Positions 19,049 to 28,594 of a stretch of 64,000 nucleotides of DNA are shown piece after piece. A program made the translations under genes and the position numbers. The stretch comes from an uncultured Bacteroidales bacterium (GTDB taxonomy: Bacteria; Bacteroidota; Bacteroidia; Bacteroidales; Salinivirgaceae), in assembly GCA_937981765.1 (NCBI GenBank), contig CALJOM010000007.1:62001-126000 (forward strand). Reading direction: 5' to 3'. Numbering within the stretch: position 1 is the stretch's first letter; every line of letters starts with the position of its first letter. The notes beneath the pieces are model-generated. The model worked only from the letters and a program-made list of their open reading frames with translations, did no database searches and had not been told where the DNA came from.

Positions 19049-20566
19049 ATGGAAGCATCTACAACCTTTGTTATTGTTGCCTTTATTTATATTGCCATCA
19101 TTATTTTTTACGGCTTTTATCAAGGGAAAAAAGTTAAATCGAACAGTGATTTTTCCATAGCAGGGAGAAAACTTCCCGGCTGGGTTGCTTCACTTTCTGA
19201 GAGAGCTACGGGGGAATCGTCGTGGGCGTTGTTAGGTCTTCCGGGAGCTGCGTATGCCACCGGTTTGCTTGAAATATGGACAGCTGTTGGATGTGTACTG
19301 GGTGTTATTATAGCTTGGATATTTTTAGCCGGTAAAATTCGCGACGAAGCCGAAAAATACGACGTTACCACATTTACCGATTATCTGGCTAAAAGACATG
19401 GGAGAATGGGTCGGCATATTCGTACTGTAAGCAGTCTGGCTATTGTGTTTTTCTTCTTTTTCTACGTAGGAGCACAATTTATCGGTGGCGCAAAAACTCT
19501 GGAAAATATTCTTGGAATAGAGCAGTTTATTGGAATGTTGCTGATTTTTATTTTAGTCGTACCTTATACTATTTACGGGGGTTTTCGTAGCGTTACTTAC
19601 ACCGACGTAATTCAGGCAATATTGATGGTAATTGCTGTCGTTGTTACTCCCATTGTTGGTTTTATCTATCTTTCCAATCAACCAGAAAGCACCATTTATG
19701 CGCCAACTATAGGAAAAGCGCTTGAAAAAGCAGGGCACGGATATTCGTCGCTTACCGGTGGTATAAAACTTGAAGGAACGCAACTTTATTCGCTCTTATC
19801 ATCAATTTTTCCAAATTCTCTTTCGTTGGTAACCGGTTTAGGAGCCGGAATTATGGTGGTGTCGTATTTTTCATGGTTTTTTGGATATCTAGGCGGGCAA
19901 CCCCAGCTTACCACACGTTTTATGGCCATAGCCGATAAAAAACAGTCCATCAATGGACGAAACATCGGAATAATCTGGACTATTTTAGCCTACACCGGTG
20001 CCATTCTTGTTGGGTATATCGGAATAGCAATATTTGGCCCTAATGCATTGAGTGATCATGAAAAAATTATGCCTACCGTGATTTATACTCTTTTTCATCC
20101 GCTTATAGCTTCATTTTTAATCATGGGAATCTTGGCAGCTATAATTTCCACGGCTAATTCATTGCTGATTCTCTCGGCAACGGAACTTTCCGACAACATT
20201 ATAATTCCATGGAAACAATCAAAGTTGCATGAGGTAAATTCGTTAAAAATTTCACGATGGATTACTGCCTTTTTAGCGATTGTGGCTCTGATTTTAGCCT
20301 ACTTTTCTCCAACCAAAATAATTTACAGCATTGTCAGTATTGTTTGGGCCGGTATTGGAGGAACTTATTCTGTGGTGATTTTGTACACTCTGTTTTGGAA
20401 AAAGTTTCATGCACGAGCAGCATTAATCGCCATTATTTTTGGATTGAGTTTTACTATTCTCTGGGTTGTCACCGGCGGTGAAAAGGTTTTACCCACCCGA
20501 TTACTAACATTTCCTCTTACAGCTTTAATCGGATGGATTGTTACCAGGATTTCTCGTGAAAATTAG
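19049..20566 (+). CDS. Sodium/solute symporter, PutP (proline permease)-like
   Basis: Secondary transporter of the sodium:solute symporter family with about 13 membrane helices across 505 residues. The ATG at 19049 gives the usual short N-terminus. A longer open frame from 18776 would overlap the divergent FKBP gene and is rejected. PutP-like landmarks are FSIAGRKLPGWVASLSERATGESSW (given here only as the GRKLPG and ERATGESSW pieces), LGLPGAAYATGL, and YFSWFFGYLGGQPQLTTRFMA. These resemble the proline permease branch more than the sugar branch, so proline or another amino acid is the likely substrate. Substrate identity remains inference. Confidence 0.85.
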   Translation: MEASTTFVIVAFIYIAIIIFYGFYQGKKVKSNSDFSIAGRKLPGWVASLSERATGESSWALLGLPGAAYATGLLEIWTAVGCVLGVIIAWIFLAGKIRDEAEKYDVTTFTDYLAKRHGRMGRHIRTVSSLAIVFFFFFYVGAQFIGGAKTLENILGIEQFIGMLLIFILVVPYTIYGGFRSVTYTDVIQAILMVIAVVVTPIVGFIYLSNQPESTIYAPTIGKALEKAGHGYSSLTGGIKLEGTQLYSLLSSIFPNSLSLVTGLGAGIMVVSYFSWFFGYLGGQPQLTTRFMAIADKKQSINGRNIGIIWTILAYTGAILVGYIGIAIFGPNALSDHEKIMPTVIYTLFHPLIASFLIMGILAAIISTANSLLILSATELSDNIIIPWKQSKLHEVNSLKISRWITAFLAIVALILAYFSPTKIIYSIVSIVWAGIGGTYSVVILYTLFWKKFHARAALIAIIFGLSFTILWVVTGGEKVLPTRLLTFPLTALIGWIVTRISREN

Positions 20567-20596
20567 GTTTATCCAAATGAAGTAAACATTTATTGC

Positions 20597-20604
20597 TACC
20601 TTTG
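20597..20604 (+). promoter_or_regulatory. Bacteroidota -7 promoter element before the M16 protease gene
   Basis: TACCTTTG matches TAnnTTTG, 32 nt before the ATG. A good TTTG -33 element at the right spacing is not visible, so only the -7 is supported. Confidence 0.4.
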
Positions 20605-20636
20605 TGTTGCTTAAGGAACTTTAATCCATTTTAATC

Positions 20637-23504
20637 ATGAGAAAATTTCGTATGATAACATTAGCAACATTTATGTCTACCGGCATTGCAACTCAGGCAA
20701 TTCCCCAATTGACAGTAAAAGTTTTGGATAACGGGCTTACGGTTATTTTGCACGAAGATCACCGAAACCCCAAAGTATTCGGAACTGTTATAACTAAAGC
20801 GGGAGGGAAGGACGATCCATGGGATGCAACAGGTTTGGCACACTACATGGAACACATGCTTTTTAAGGGCACTACCGAATTGGGAACTTCTGATTGGGAC
20901 AAAGAAAAACCGCTGATAGATAAAATATTTCAACTTTACGATGAATTAGGAAAAACAACCGACCCCAAAATTCGTGAAAATATTCAGCAACAAATAAATG
21001 AGGTTTCTGTGGAGGCAGGACAATACACCATTCTGAACGAACTCAGCAATCTGGTATATCGGATGGGAGGCACAAATTTAAATGCCTTCACGTCGCCCGA
21101 TATTACGGTTTTCTTCAACGAATTCCCGCCAAACCAGATTACTCGATGGCTCGATCTATACGCACATCGGTTTCAAAACCCTGTTTTTCGAGCGTTCCAA
21201 TCAGAGTTGGAGGTTGTGTATGAAGAAAAAAATATGTACGAAGATCAGTTTCAAACCAAATTGATTGAAAATTTTAACCGTTATTTCTTTAAAAAACACC
21301 CCTACGGACAGCGAACACTGATTGGATCGTCGGAAGACCTTAAAAATCCAAGTCTCACAAAAATGGCCGAGTTTTATAAAACCTGGTATTTGGCAAATAA
21401 CATGGCATTAATTTTAGTCGGTGATTTCAATACAGAAGAAGTTTGGCCAGTTATTCAGGATAAGTTTGGTAAACTGCCATCAGGAAAAGTTCCTGAACGG
21501 CAAAAATATGTTGAAGAACCTTTTAAAGGACGTGAAGTAGTGGAAGTGAAGCTAACACCAATTCGCTTCAACCTACTAGGATTCCGTATCCCCACAGAAA
21601 AAAATCCTGATAAACAAGTTGTTGACATTATAGCTCGAATGTTAAACAACCCATCGCACACCGGTTATTTAGATCAATTGGCTTTTGAAAACAAGCTATT
21701 GGCAGCCTATGCCATTCCGTTGGTATATCACGATTACGGAGCTTTTATCATTGTAACAATTCCTAAACTGCTTGGACAAAAATTTGAGGAGGCAGAAAAT
21801 TTAGTTATTGAACAACTCAAACGGATTGCCCAAGGCGAGTTTTCTCCAAAATTTCTCGAAACCATCAAAAACGAGCTTTATCGTGAGGAGCAGCTAAAAT
21901 TCGAATCTCTACAGGAATTATCCTTAGCCCTTGCATTTGCATTTGCTCAGGATTTCGATCCAACCGAAGTTTTTAATCGAGCCGAACACATCAAAATTAT
22001 AACGGTAGATGATATAAAGCGGGTTGCCACTACCTATTTCGGCGAAAATTATTTGTGTTTGCAGTCAAAAATTGGTTCTGCTCCCAAAGACAAGGTTAAT
22101 AAGCCAAACTATAAGCCTATTAGTACCAACACAACGAGTATATCGAAATATCAGCAGCATTTTCTTCAAATTCAACCCGATAAGTATCACTATAAGCCCA
22201 TAGATTTTAAAGCAGATATCCAACATCAAAAGTTAGACGAACAAATAGAAATTTTCTGCAATACAAACCCGCTGAACGACATTTATTCGCTCCGAATCCA
22301 ATTTGGCGTTGGAACCCGAAAATTACCAATGCTCGAATATGCCATCAACTACATGAACATGTGCGGCCTTGAAAACATGGCAATGAGCGATCTTAAACTT
22401 GAGTTTGCAAAACTCGGTACCAATTACTCGTTCGAAGTCGATGAGGATTTTACTACAATTTTTTTGCAGGGTATTGAGCAAAATTTACCCAAAGCATTGG
22501 CTTTAATTAACCGACTAATGAACGAACCCTATCCCGATGATACCAAAATAGCCATTCTCTACGAAAACACAAAAGCCGCCCGCGAAGTTGAAAAAAAACA
22601 ACCCGACGATGTGGCGTATGCTTTGTTCCAATATGCTCTTTATGGCAAAAATTCCAAATTCATAAACCGTCCATCACTTAAGCAGATTAAAAAACTAAAA
22701 GCCTCCCAGTTAATCGACATTTATCGCCAGGCAACACAATACAGTGTAAAAATCTTCTATACAGGGCAGCAAGATATTTCTCTAGTTTCTACTCATGTAA
22801 AAAATAACCTTCGATTCCGAGATAACCTCCAGCCATCGGAATCGCCTGGGATAACACCACCAATTCAATACAATCAGAATCAAATATTCTTCGTAAATAA
22901 AAAGAAAGCATCTCAGGCAAAAATTTTCCTTAGTACACAAGCAAATCTCACCCCGGAAGAATATGCTTTAATGGAAGCCTTCAACATCTATATCGGTGGT
23001 GGATTTTCCGGAATTTTGATTCAGGAAATTCGCGAATACCGCAGTATGGCTTATGCTGTTGGTGGTGGATTTCGTTTTCCCAAAAGGCCGGAGCATCCTG
23101 TTATTTTTACCTCTTTTGTTGGTACTCAAGTAGACAAAACCATAGATGCTGTTGAGATACTCTATTCACTTTTGACTAATTTGCCGGAAAAGCCGGAGCG
23201 TATGGAGCTAATCAAAGATTACCTTGTTAACAAAAGCATTAGCAACAAACCCGATTTCCGAAACTTGATCCAGAAATACGAAGATTTAAAATATCTTGGA
23301 TACAATGCCGATCCTACACCGATCCTGCTTGAGAAATACCAGCAATTGACATGGAACGATTTGTACGAGTTTTATAAGAGAATGATTCAATCCAATCGGT
23401 TTGTTTTGGCTATTGCCGGCGACAAAGCTCACATTGATCTAAACGCATTCAAAAAAATAGGGAAACTCATAGAGGTTCACGAAAAAGATATCTTTGTGCA
23501 ATAA
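20637..23504 (+). CDS. M16 family zinc metallopeptidase, exported
   Basis: A 955-residue protease with four insulinase-type domains (two M16 halves repeated). The first domain carries the inverted zinc motif HxxEH at His69-x2-Glu72-His73 (HYMEH), and the downstream acidic ligand region is in VVYEEKNMYEDQ near residues 195-206. The second pair of domains, from about residue 540, has no HxxEH and is the usual inactive half. The N-terminus (RMITLATFMSTGIATQA) is a plausible signal peptide, placing it in the periplasm. It probably degrades peptides; substrates are unknown. A clear terminator follows. Confidence 0.92.
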   Translation: MRKFRMITLATFMSTGIATQAIPQLTVKVLDNGLTVILHEDHRNPKVFGTVITKAGGKDDPWDATGLAHYMEHMLFKGTTELGTSDWDKEKPLIDKIFQLYDELGKTTDPKIRENIQQQINEVSVEAGQYTILNELSNLVYRMGGTNLNAFTSPDITVFFNEFPPNQITRWLDLYAHRFQNPVFRAFQSELEVVYEEKNMYEDQFQTKLIENFNRYFFKKHPYGQRTLIGSSEDLKNPSLTKMAEFYKTWYLANNMALILVGDFNTEEVWPVIQDKFGKLPSGKVPERQKYVEEPFKGREVVEVKLTPIRFNLLGFRIPTEKNPDKQVVDIIARMLNNPSHTGYLDQLAFENKLLAAYAIPLVYHDYGAFIIVTIPKLLGQKFEEAENLVIEQLKRIAQGEFSPKFLETIKNELYREEQLKFESLQELSLALAFAFAQDFDPTEVFNRAEHIKIITVDDIKRVATTYFGENYLCLQSKIGSAPKDKVNKPNYKPISTNTTSISKYQQHFLQIQPDKYHYKPIDFKADIQHQKLDEQIEIFCNTNPLNDIYSLRIQFGVGTRKLPMLEYAINYMNMCGLENMAMSDLKLEFAKLGTNYSFEVDEDFTTIFLQGIEQNLPKALALINRLMNEPYPDDTKIAILYENTKAAREVEKKQPDDVAYALFQYALYGKNSKFINRPSLKQIKKLKASQLIDIYRQATQYSVKIFYTGQQDISLVSTHVKNNLRFRDNLQPSESPGITPPIQYNQNQIFFVNKKKASQAKIFLSTQANLTPEEYALMEAFNIYIGGGFSGILIQEIREYRSMAYAVGGGFRFPKRPEHPVIFTSFVGTQVDKTIDAVEILYSLLTNLPEKPERMELIKDYLVNKSISNKPDFRNLIQKYEDLKYLGYNADPTPILLEKYQQLTWNDLYEFYKRMIQSNRFVLAIAGDKAHIDLNAFKKIGKLIEVHEKDIFVQ

Positions 23505-23523
23505 TATCAGACACTCATATCCT

Positions 23524-23556
23524 TAAGGCTATTCTATAATGGATAGCCTTTTTAAT
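23524..23556 (+). terminator. Rho-independent terminator after the M16 gene
   Basis: AAGGCTAT and ATAGCCTT pair across a 10-nt loop and are followed by a run of T. It lies 20 nt after the M16 stop codon. Confidence 0.8.
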
Positions 23557-23690
23557 TTAAAATGCACAAAACTCAGAGTAGAGTTTATGAAAAAATAGAC
23601 CAGGGTATGTTTGTTAGAAAAAAATCGGTAAATTGCTGATAAAAACCTACCAAATTTTACTGCTAATTGTTGTTAATAACCGTGAACGTG

Positions 23691-25982
23691 ATGAAAAATC
23701 TTACCTGGGCACCCATAATCTTAATTGCAAATCTTTTGCAAAAAGTCTCTTTCGCAACACTACCAGCTATAGACTCGTTACGAAATCTTCTTCAAACAAA
23801 TCTTCCCGACTCAGCACATTTTATTACTCTTTTAGAACTTGGGAAAGCATACCATACCCTGAAAAACGACTCTTCAATCGTATTTTACACTCAGGCTTTG
23901 AATTTTTCTCAAGAAAAGAAACTATCCCGTTTTGAAGCTAACGTGTTATTTAGAATAGCAATCTGGCATATTGAACAGGGGAACGACTCTTTGGCGAAGA
24001 TCTATTTTAACAAGGCTGAAGAAATAATGCATCCAGATTTGATTAAAGACTATGCCAACCAATATTTGGAAATTGGACAAATCTTAAGAAAAAAAGGCGA
24101 TAATACTAAGGCATTGGAATATTTATTTCGTGCCTCTGAGAAATTTAAAGAAATAAACCTTAAAAACGAACAGGCTATTACATACAACCAAATTGGACTA
24201 ACACTCAGATCACTTGGTAATTACAACCAAGCTATTGATTTTTTATCAAAATCTCTCGAACTAAAAAAAGAGATAAGCGATAAAAATGGAATGGCTATAG
24301 CTTACGGGAACTTAGGAGTTGTTCATCGGGCATTTGGCAAAGACGATAAAGCAATTGAGAATTACATTCTGGCTATCGAAATCTTTCAGGAACTAGGCAA
24401 TAAAGAGGGAATTTCCAAGGCTTATAACAATATTGCATCGATATATTTTAATTCGGAAAGCTTCGATCAAGCTTTAAAATATTATACTTTATCGCTCGCC
24501 ATATCCGAAGAGTTAAGAGATAAGGTGGATATAGCTCGAACCTGCAATAATATTGGACGAATTCATCAGATATTCAAAGACTACGATAAAGCAATGGCAT
24601 ATTATAATCGGGCAGAAAATTTATGTATCAAAGTTGGGGAAAAGGAAATTTTGGCCTACGTATACCAAAATAAAGGAAACATTTTCCTCACACAAGGTAA
24701 GACATCATTAGCTATTAAAGAATTGGAAAAATCGCTTAAAATTCGTGAACAAATAAAAGACCTTAAAGGATTAATTTCAACCTATACAGCTTTAAGCAAT
24801 GTTTATTCAACATTAGCAGGTAAAAGCCCCGTTGAACAAAGAAACGAAAACTTATGGAAGGCAATTTCGTATGCAGAAAAAGCCTACACCATGGCTTTAC
24901 ACCAAAATCTTCCGCTGCAACAGAACAATGCCTCACGACAGTTAATGGAATTGTACGAGTTAATGGGAAATCCATCGAAAGCCCTTAAATATGCCAAAAT
25001 TTATATTCAACTTCAGGAAAGCCTTACCTCGGAGGAAAAAAACAAGGTTATAGCTGAACTACAGGCAAAATTCGACATTTCTCAAAAAGAGCAGGAGATT
25101 GAAAAACAAAAATTAATTATTGAAAAGCAGGAAGCCGAGAATCAAAAGCGAACAGCTGAAAGAAATTACATGTCCATGGTATTAATTCTCCTTTTGATTA
25201 TTTCTGTTGGTAGTTTGTGGGGACTGGCCGAAATTCGCCGGAAAAACCAATCGTTGGTAGCAACACAAAATAAACTTACCGAACTTATTAAAACAAAAGA
25301 CCGAATTTTTTCCATTATAGCCCACGATCTCAAAAGCCCATTCACTTCTTTGGTAGGCTTAACTCAAATTATGGCCATGAAATCCGACAGACTTGAATCA
25401 GAAAAAGTTAGCAAATTCAGCAAATCCATTTACCAACTCTCAAGACAACTGCTCGAGTTGATTGAAAATTTGCTTCATTGGTCCAGAAGCCAAACCGGGC
25501 GGTTAAAAATGGAGCCTAAAAACATTCAAGTAGAAACCCTGATTTCGGATATTGTTTCATTAGTTTCCGTTCAAGCTGAGGAAAAAAACTTATCCATAAA
25601 CACTATAATAGCCCCCGAAGTATCCATTTATGCAGATTACGATTCCGTGGCCACCGTTATACGCAATTTAATGTCGAATTCAATTAAGTTTACTTCCCAA
25701 GGAGGGACAATAACTATTTCAGCTTATCGCGAAGACCAAAAAGTTGCTATAAAAATCTGTGATACAGGAATAGGTATTGCACCTGAGAATTTGAACCGTT
25801 TATTTAAACCCGATGAGGTTTTCTCTACGAAGGGTACTAACCAGGAATCTGGTACTGGACTTGGATTGATTGTTTGCAAAGAGTTTATTCAGGCAAATGG
25901 AGGGACAATTTCTGTTGAGAGTATCTTAGGCGAAGGCTCCTGTTTTACCTTGTTTTTACCCGCAAGCGCAAGCATAGTTTAA
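23691..25982 (+). CDS. TPR-containing sensor histidine kinase
   Basis: Start taken at the ATG at 23691 (763 aa), which begins a hydrophobic signal segment; a TTG at 23667 would add eight residues. After the signal come about nine to ten TPR units (residues about 55-440, with repeated A-x3-NN-I and GN-Y-QAI-type patterns), a coiled coil (QKEQEIEKQKLIIEKQ), one membrane helix (about 495-518), then the kinase: phosphoacceptor His545 in IAHDLKSPF, N box NLMSNSIKF, and G boxes CDTGIGI and GTGLGL. The TPR region is probably periplasmic. No receiver domain or response regulator is adjacent, so the partner is elsewhere. Confidence 0.92.
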   Translation: MKNLTWAPIILIANLLQKVSFATLPAIDSLRNLLQTNLPDSAHFITLLELGKAYHTLKNDSSIVFYTQALNFSQEKKLSRFEANVLFRIAIWHIEQGNDSLAKIYFNKAEEIMHPDLIKDYANQYLEIGQILRKKGDNTKALEYLFRASEKFKEINLKNEQAITYNQIGLTLRSLGNYNQAIDFLSKSLELKKEISDKNGMAIAYGNLGVVHRAFGKDDKAIENYILAIEIFQELGNKEGISKAYNNIASIYFNSESFDQALKYYTLSLAISEELRDKVDIARTCNNIGRIHQIFKDYDKAMAYYNRAENLCIKVGEKEILAYVYQNKGNIFLTQGKTSLAIKELEKSLKIREQIKDLKGLISTYTALSNVYSTLAGKSPVEQRNENLWKAISYAEKAYTMALHQNLPLQQNNASRQLMELYELMGNPSKALKYAKIYIQLQESLTSEEKNKVIAELQAKFDISQKEQEIEKQKLIIEKQEAENQKRTAERNYMSMVLILLLIISVGSLWGLAEIRRKNQSLVATQNKLTELIKTKDRIFSIIAHDLKSPFTSLVGLTQIMAMKSDRLESEKVSKFSKSIYQLSRQLLELIENLLHWSRSQTGRLKMEPKNIQVETLISDIVSLVSVQAEEKNLSINTIIAPEVSIYADYDSVATVIRNLMSNSIKFTSQGGTITISAYREDQKVAIKICDTGIGIAPENLNRLFKPDEVFSTKGTNQESGTGLGLIVCKEFIQANGGTISVESILGEGSCFTLFLPASASIV

Positions 25983-26055
25983 CATGTCGTTGTAGTGAAA
26001 AGTAAAAAATAAGCTAATCTGTAAATTTCGGTGAGGTTATGTAACGAGAAGATAA

Positions 26056-26529
26056 TTAATCAAAAGAATTTTGACCAATAGATTGTTTTCTGCAATCGGC
26101 ACAGATACCGTGTAAATACAAAACATGTGAAGTAATCTCAAACTTGAATTTCTTCGCCATTTCGCGATTAATTTTTTCTAGTCGGGCATCTGAAAATTCA
26201 ATAATTTTCCCGCAACGAATACAGATCATGTGGTCGTGTTCCGTGGAGTTAAAAACTTTTTCGAATCGAGCTACACCATCTCCAAACTGATGTTTTATAA
26301 GTAAACTGGCATCCACCAATAAATCGATAGTGTTATAAATAGTAGCTCGGCTTACACGATATTTCGAATTTTTCATTTCAGCATATAACGTTTCTACGTC
26401 GAAATGTGTATTTTGCATGTAGATGGTATCGAGAATTGCGTAACGTTCGGGTGTTTTTCGGAAACCCTTGACTTGAAGATATCTGGTAAACATCTCTTTG
26501 ACTATTCTTCTGGTTTCAAGGTTATCCAT
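26056..26529 (-). CDS. Fur-family transcriptional regulator
   Basis: A 157-residue metal-dependent repressor of the Fur/PerR/Zur family. The N-terminal winged helix is seen in GFRKTPERYAIL and VSRATIYNTIDLLVDA; the dimer/metal domain has HDHMICIRCGKIIEF and the closing YLHGICADC, giving the two CxxC zinc pairs. There is no clear way to separate Fur from PerR by eye. It is divergent from the MacB-type exporter and convergent with the histidine kinase, and the 141-bp divergent region could be its target. Confidence 0.92.
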   Translation of the reverse strand: MDNLETRRIVKEMFTRYLQVKGFRKTPERYAILDTIYMQNTHFDVETLYAEMKNSKYRVSRATIYNTIDLLVDASLLIKHQFGDGVARFEKVFNSTEHDHMICIRCGKIIEFSDARLEKINREMAKKFKFEITSHVLYLHGICADCRKQSIGQNSFD

Positions 26530-26606
26530 GGTTGTTTTTTCTTCAAAATTACGAAAAGTTATTTAGACCAATTAAAAAAAACAGCACAATATTGTTGCCA
26601 CACATT

Positions 26607-26638
26607 GTAACTTTTGTGTAACTTGCCCGTCGTAACTT
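26607..26638. repeat. Three GTAACTT direct repeats in the Fur/ABC exporter divergent region
   Basis: GTAACTT occurs at 26607, 26618 and 26632 (spacings 11 and 14 bp). The last copy forms part of the exporter's -7 element. It may be an operator or chance in AT-rich DNA. Confidence 0.4.
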
Positions 26639-26640
26639 TG
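26613..26640 (+). promoter_or_regulatory. Promoter for the ABC exporter operon
   Basis: TTTG (26613-26616), a 16-bp gap and TAACTTTG (26633-26640), a match to TAnnTTTG, lie 30 nt before the ATP-binding protein gene. The spacing is a little shorter than the usual 19. Confidence 0.5.
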
Positions 26641-26670
26641 TTTTTAATCTACTCTAATTAACACTAGAAA

Positions 26671-27372
26671 ATGCTCCGAATAGAAAATATTCATAAATCG
26701 TACCCCATGGGAAAAAGCAAGCTCCATGCTTTAAAAGGAGTTTCGCTAACTGTCAACGATGGCGAATTTATGTCAATCATGGGAAGTTCTGGCTCAGGGA
26801 AATCAACACTGTTGAATATTCTAGGCCTGCTAGACAGTTTTGATCAGGGTTTATATTATCTCGACAATCTTGTGATTCAGAATTTAACGGAGACACGCGC
26901 AGCCTTTTACCGGAACAAATATTTCGGTTTTGTTTTCCAGTCGTTTAACTTAATAAGTTTTAAAAATGCTATGGAAAACATAGCCTTACCTCTTTATTAT
27001 CAAGGTGTTTCCAGGAAAAAGCGCAATGCTATCGCTTTAGAATATCTCGAGCGAATGGGGCTTAGGGAGTGGGCAAATCACCTGCCGTCGGAATTAAGTG
27101 GTGGACAGAAACAACGAGTTGCCATTGCCAGAGCTTTGGTAACCCAACCCAAAGTAATTCTTGCCGACGAACCAACCGGAGCCCTCGATTCTCAAACTTC
27201 CTTGGAGGTAATGGAGTTGTTAAAGGAAGTAAATAGGGAAGGCATAACAGTAATTATTGTTACACATGAACACGACATCTCTCAAATGACCAATCGTATT
27301 GTTCGATTACGCGACGGGATGATTATTGAGGATATTGCGGTAGAAAAAAAAGACACAATATGTTTGACCTAG
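26671..27372 (+). CDS. ABC transporter ATP-binding protein, MacB/LolD type
   Basis: A 233-residue ATPase with a complete nucleotide-binding site: Walker [10 protein letters not shown] (about residues 38-46), Q-loop FVFQSFNL, signature [15 protein letters not shown], Walker [13 protein letters not shown], and switch His in VTHEHD. The sequence groups with the MacB/LolD class that powers type VII-like mechanotransmission rather than classic transport. It heads an operon with two FtsX-type permeases and a membrane-fusion protein. Its last 13 bp overlap the first permease gene. Confidence 0.95.
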   Translation: MLRIENIHKSYPMGKSKLHALKGVSLTVNDGEFMSIMGSSGSGKSTLLNILGLLDSFDQGLYYLDNLVIQNLTETRAAFYRNKYFGFVFQSFNLISFKNAMENIALPLYYQGVSRKKRNAIALEYLERMGLREWANHLPSELSGGQKQRVAIARALVTQPKVILADEPTGALDSQTSLEVMELLKEVNREGITVIIVTHEHDISQMTNRIVRLRDGMIIEDIAVEKKDTICLT

Positions 27373-28592
27373 ATACCTGGCAAGAAATTTTTTCTACCAT
27401 CAGAAAAAATAAATTACGTTCCATTCTTACAGCCTTCAGCGTTGCATGGGGTATATTTATGCTTATTATTCTTCTTGGAGCCGGACAAGGATTGCAAAAC
27501 GGTGTTAAAGCTAATTTTGAAGCCGATGCAGTCAATACAATCTGGATTTCTGCTGGGCAAACTACTATGGAATACAAAGGGCTTAAGCCCGGAAGATTTT
27601 TACGTTTTACCAACCGCGATTATTATGAAACCGACATCCAAAATAAGCATGATATTGATCAGTTGGCGGCAAACATTAACGTGTATAACAAAAACATCTC
27701 TTATGGAAAGGAGAGTGTTAATTATAGAGTTGTAGGCACTTTCCCCGCACTTGAAGCCGTAGAACTGCCCAATGTAACAGAAGGCAGGTTTATTAACAAG
27801 TTCGACATTGAGAGGCAAAGAAAAATTGCGCTTATATCATCGAAAATTCAAAAAGAACTCTCCAAAAACGAGGAAAACCTGCTGGGAAAATGGATAAAAA
27901 TCGATAACATTTCTTTTAAAATAATTGGTATTTACGAAGAAGCAAACGACCGTGAAAACAATAAAGTCTATATTCCTTTTACCACTGCCCAACAAAGTTT
28001 TGGATTGATTAACCGGGTTGATTTTATATCCATGACTTTAACCAATTTAACCATACAGGAAACCATTAAATTTGAAAATAAACTCAAAAAACAATTTGCC
28101 TCACGTCACAATTTTAATGTAGAAGATAAACGAGCTATTTTTATCAACAACAATTTAAAAAACTACGAACAAATTTTGCTTCTATTTGCCGGGATAACCG
28201 GTTTTATTTGGTTAATTGGCATAGGTACCATCATAGCAGGTATTGTTGGCGTAAGCAATATAATGATCATTGTTGTTAGGGAGCGAACCAAAGAATTCGG
28301 GATCCGAAAAGCCATTGGGGCCACTCCCTGGTCAATAATTTCGCAACTTCTGCTGGAATCTATTTTTTTAACTACCATAGCCGGTTATATTGGACTTGTT
28401 TTAGGTGTTGGTGTACTCGAAATTATTTCGAAATACATGCCCAAGAGCGATTTTTTCCTGAACCCCGAAGCTAATATCGAAATAGCCATAGTTGCAACCC
28501 TACTTCTCATTGTAAGCGGAGCGCTTGCCGGATTGGTACCGGCACGTCGTGCAGCAAGAATTCAACCGGTAGAAGCCTTAAAAGAAGAATAA
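27360..28592 (+). CDS. MacB-type ABC permease (first of two)
   Basis: A 410-residue permease with the MacB/FtsX layout: one N-terminal membrane helix (about 19-42), a periplasmic domain (about 50-280), then three C-terminal helices. Recognisable pieces are RSILTAFSVAWGIFMLI at the start and, in the C-terminal half, VGVSNIMIIVVRERTKEFGIRKAIGA and the closing GLVPARRAARIQPVEALKEE. It pairs with the next gene, about 30-40 percent similar by eye, probably as a heterodimer. The ATG overlaps the ATPase gene by 13 bp and there are 2 bp to the second permease. Confidence 0.93.
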   Translation: MFDLDTWQEIFSTIRKNKLRSILTAFSVAWGIFMLIILLGAGQGLQNGVKANFEADAVNTIWISAGQTTMEYKGLKPGRFLRFTNRDYYETDIQNKHDIDQLAANINVYNKNISYGKESVNYRVVGTFPALEAVELPNVTEGRFINKFDIERQRKIALISSKIQKELSKNEENLLGKWIKIDNISFKIIGIYEEANDRENNKVYIPFTTAQQSFGLINRVDFISMTLTNLTIQETIKFENKLKKQFASRHNFNVEDKRAIFINNNLKNYEQILLLFAGITGFIWLIGIGTIIAGIVGVSNIMIIVVRERTKEFGIRKAIGATPWSIISQLLLESIFLTTIAGYIGLVLGVGVLEIISKYMPKSDFFLNPEANIEIAIVATLLLIVSGALAGLVPARRAARIQPVEALKEE

Positions 28593-28594
28593 CC

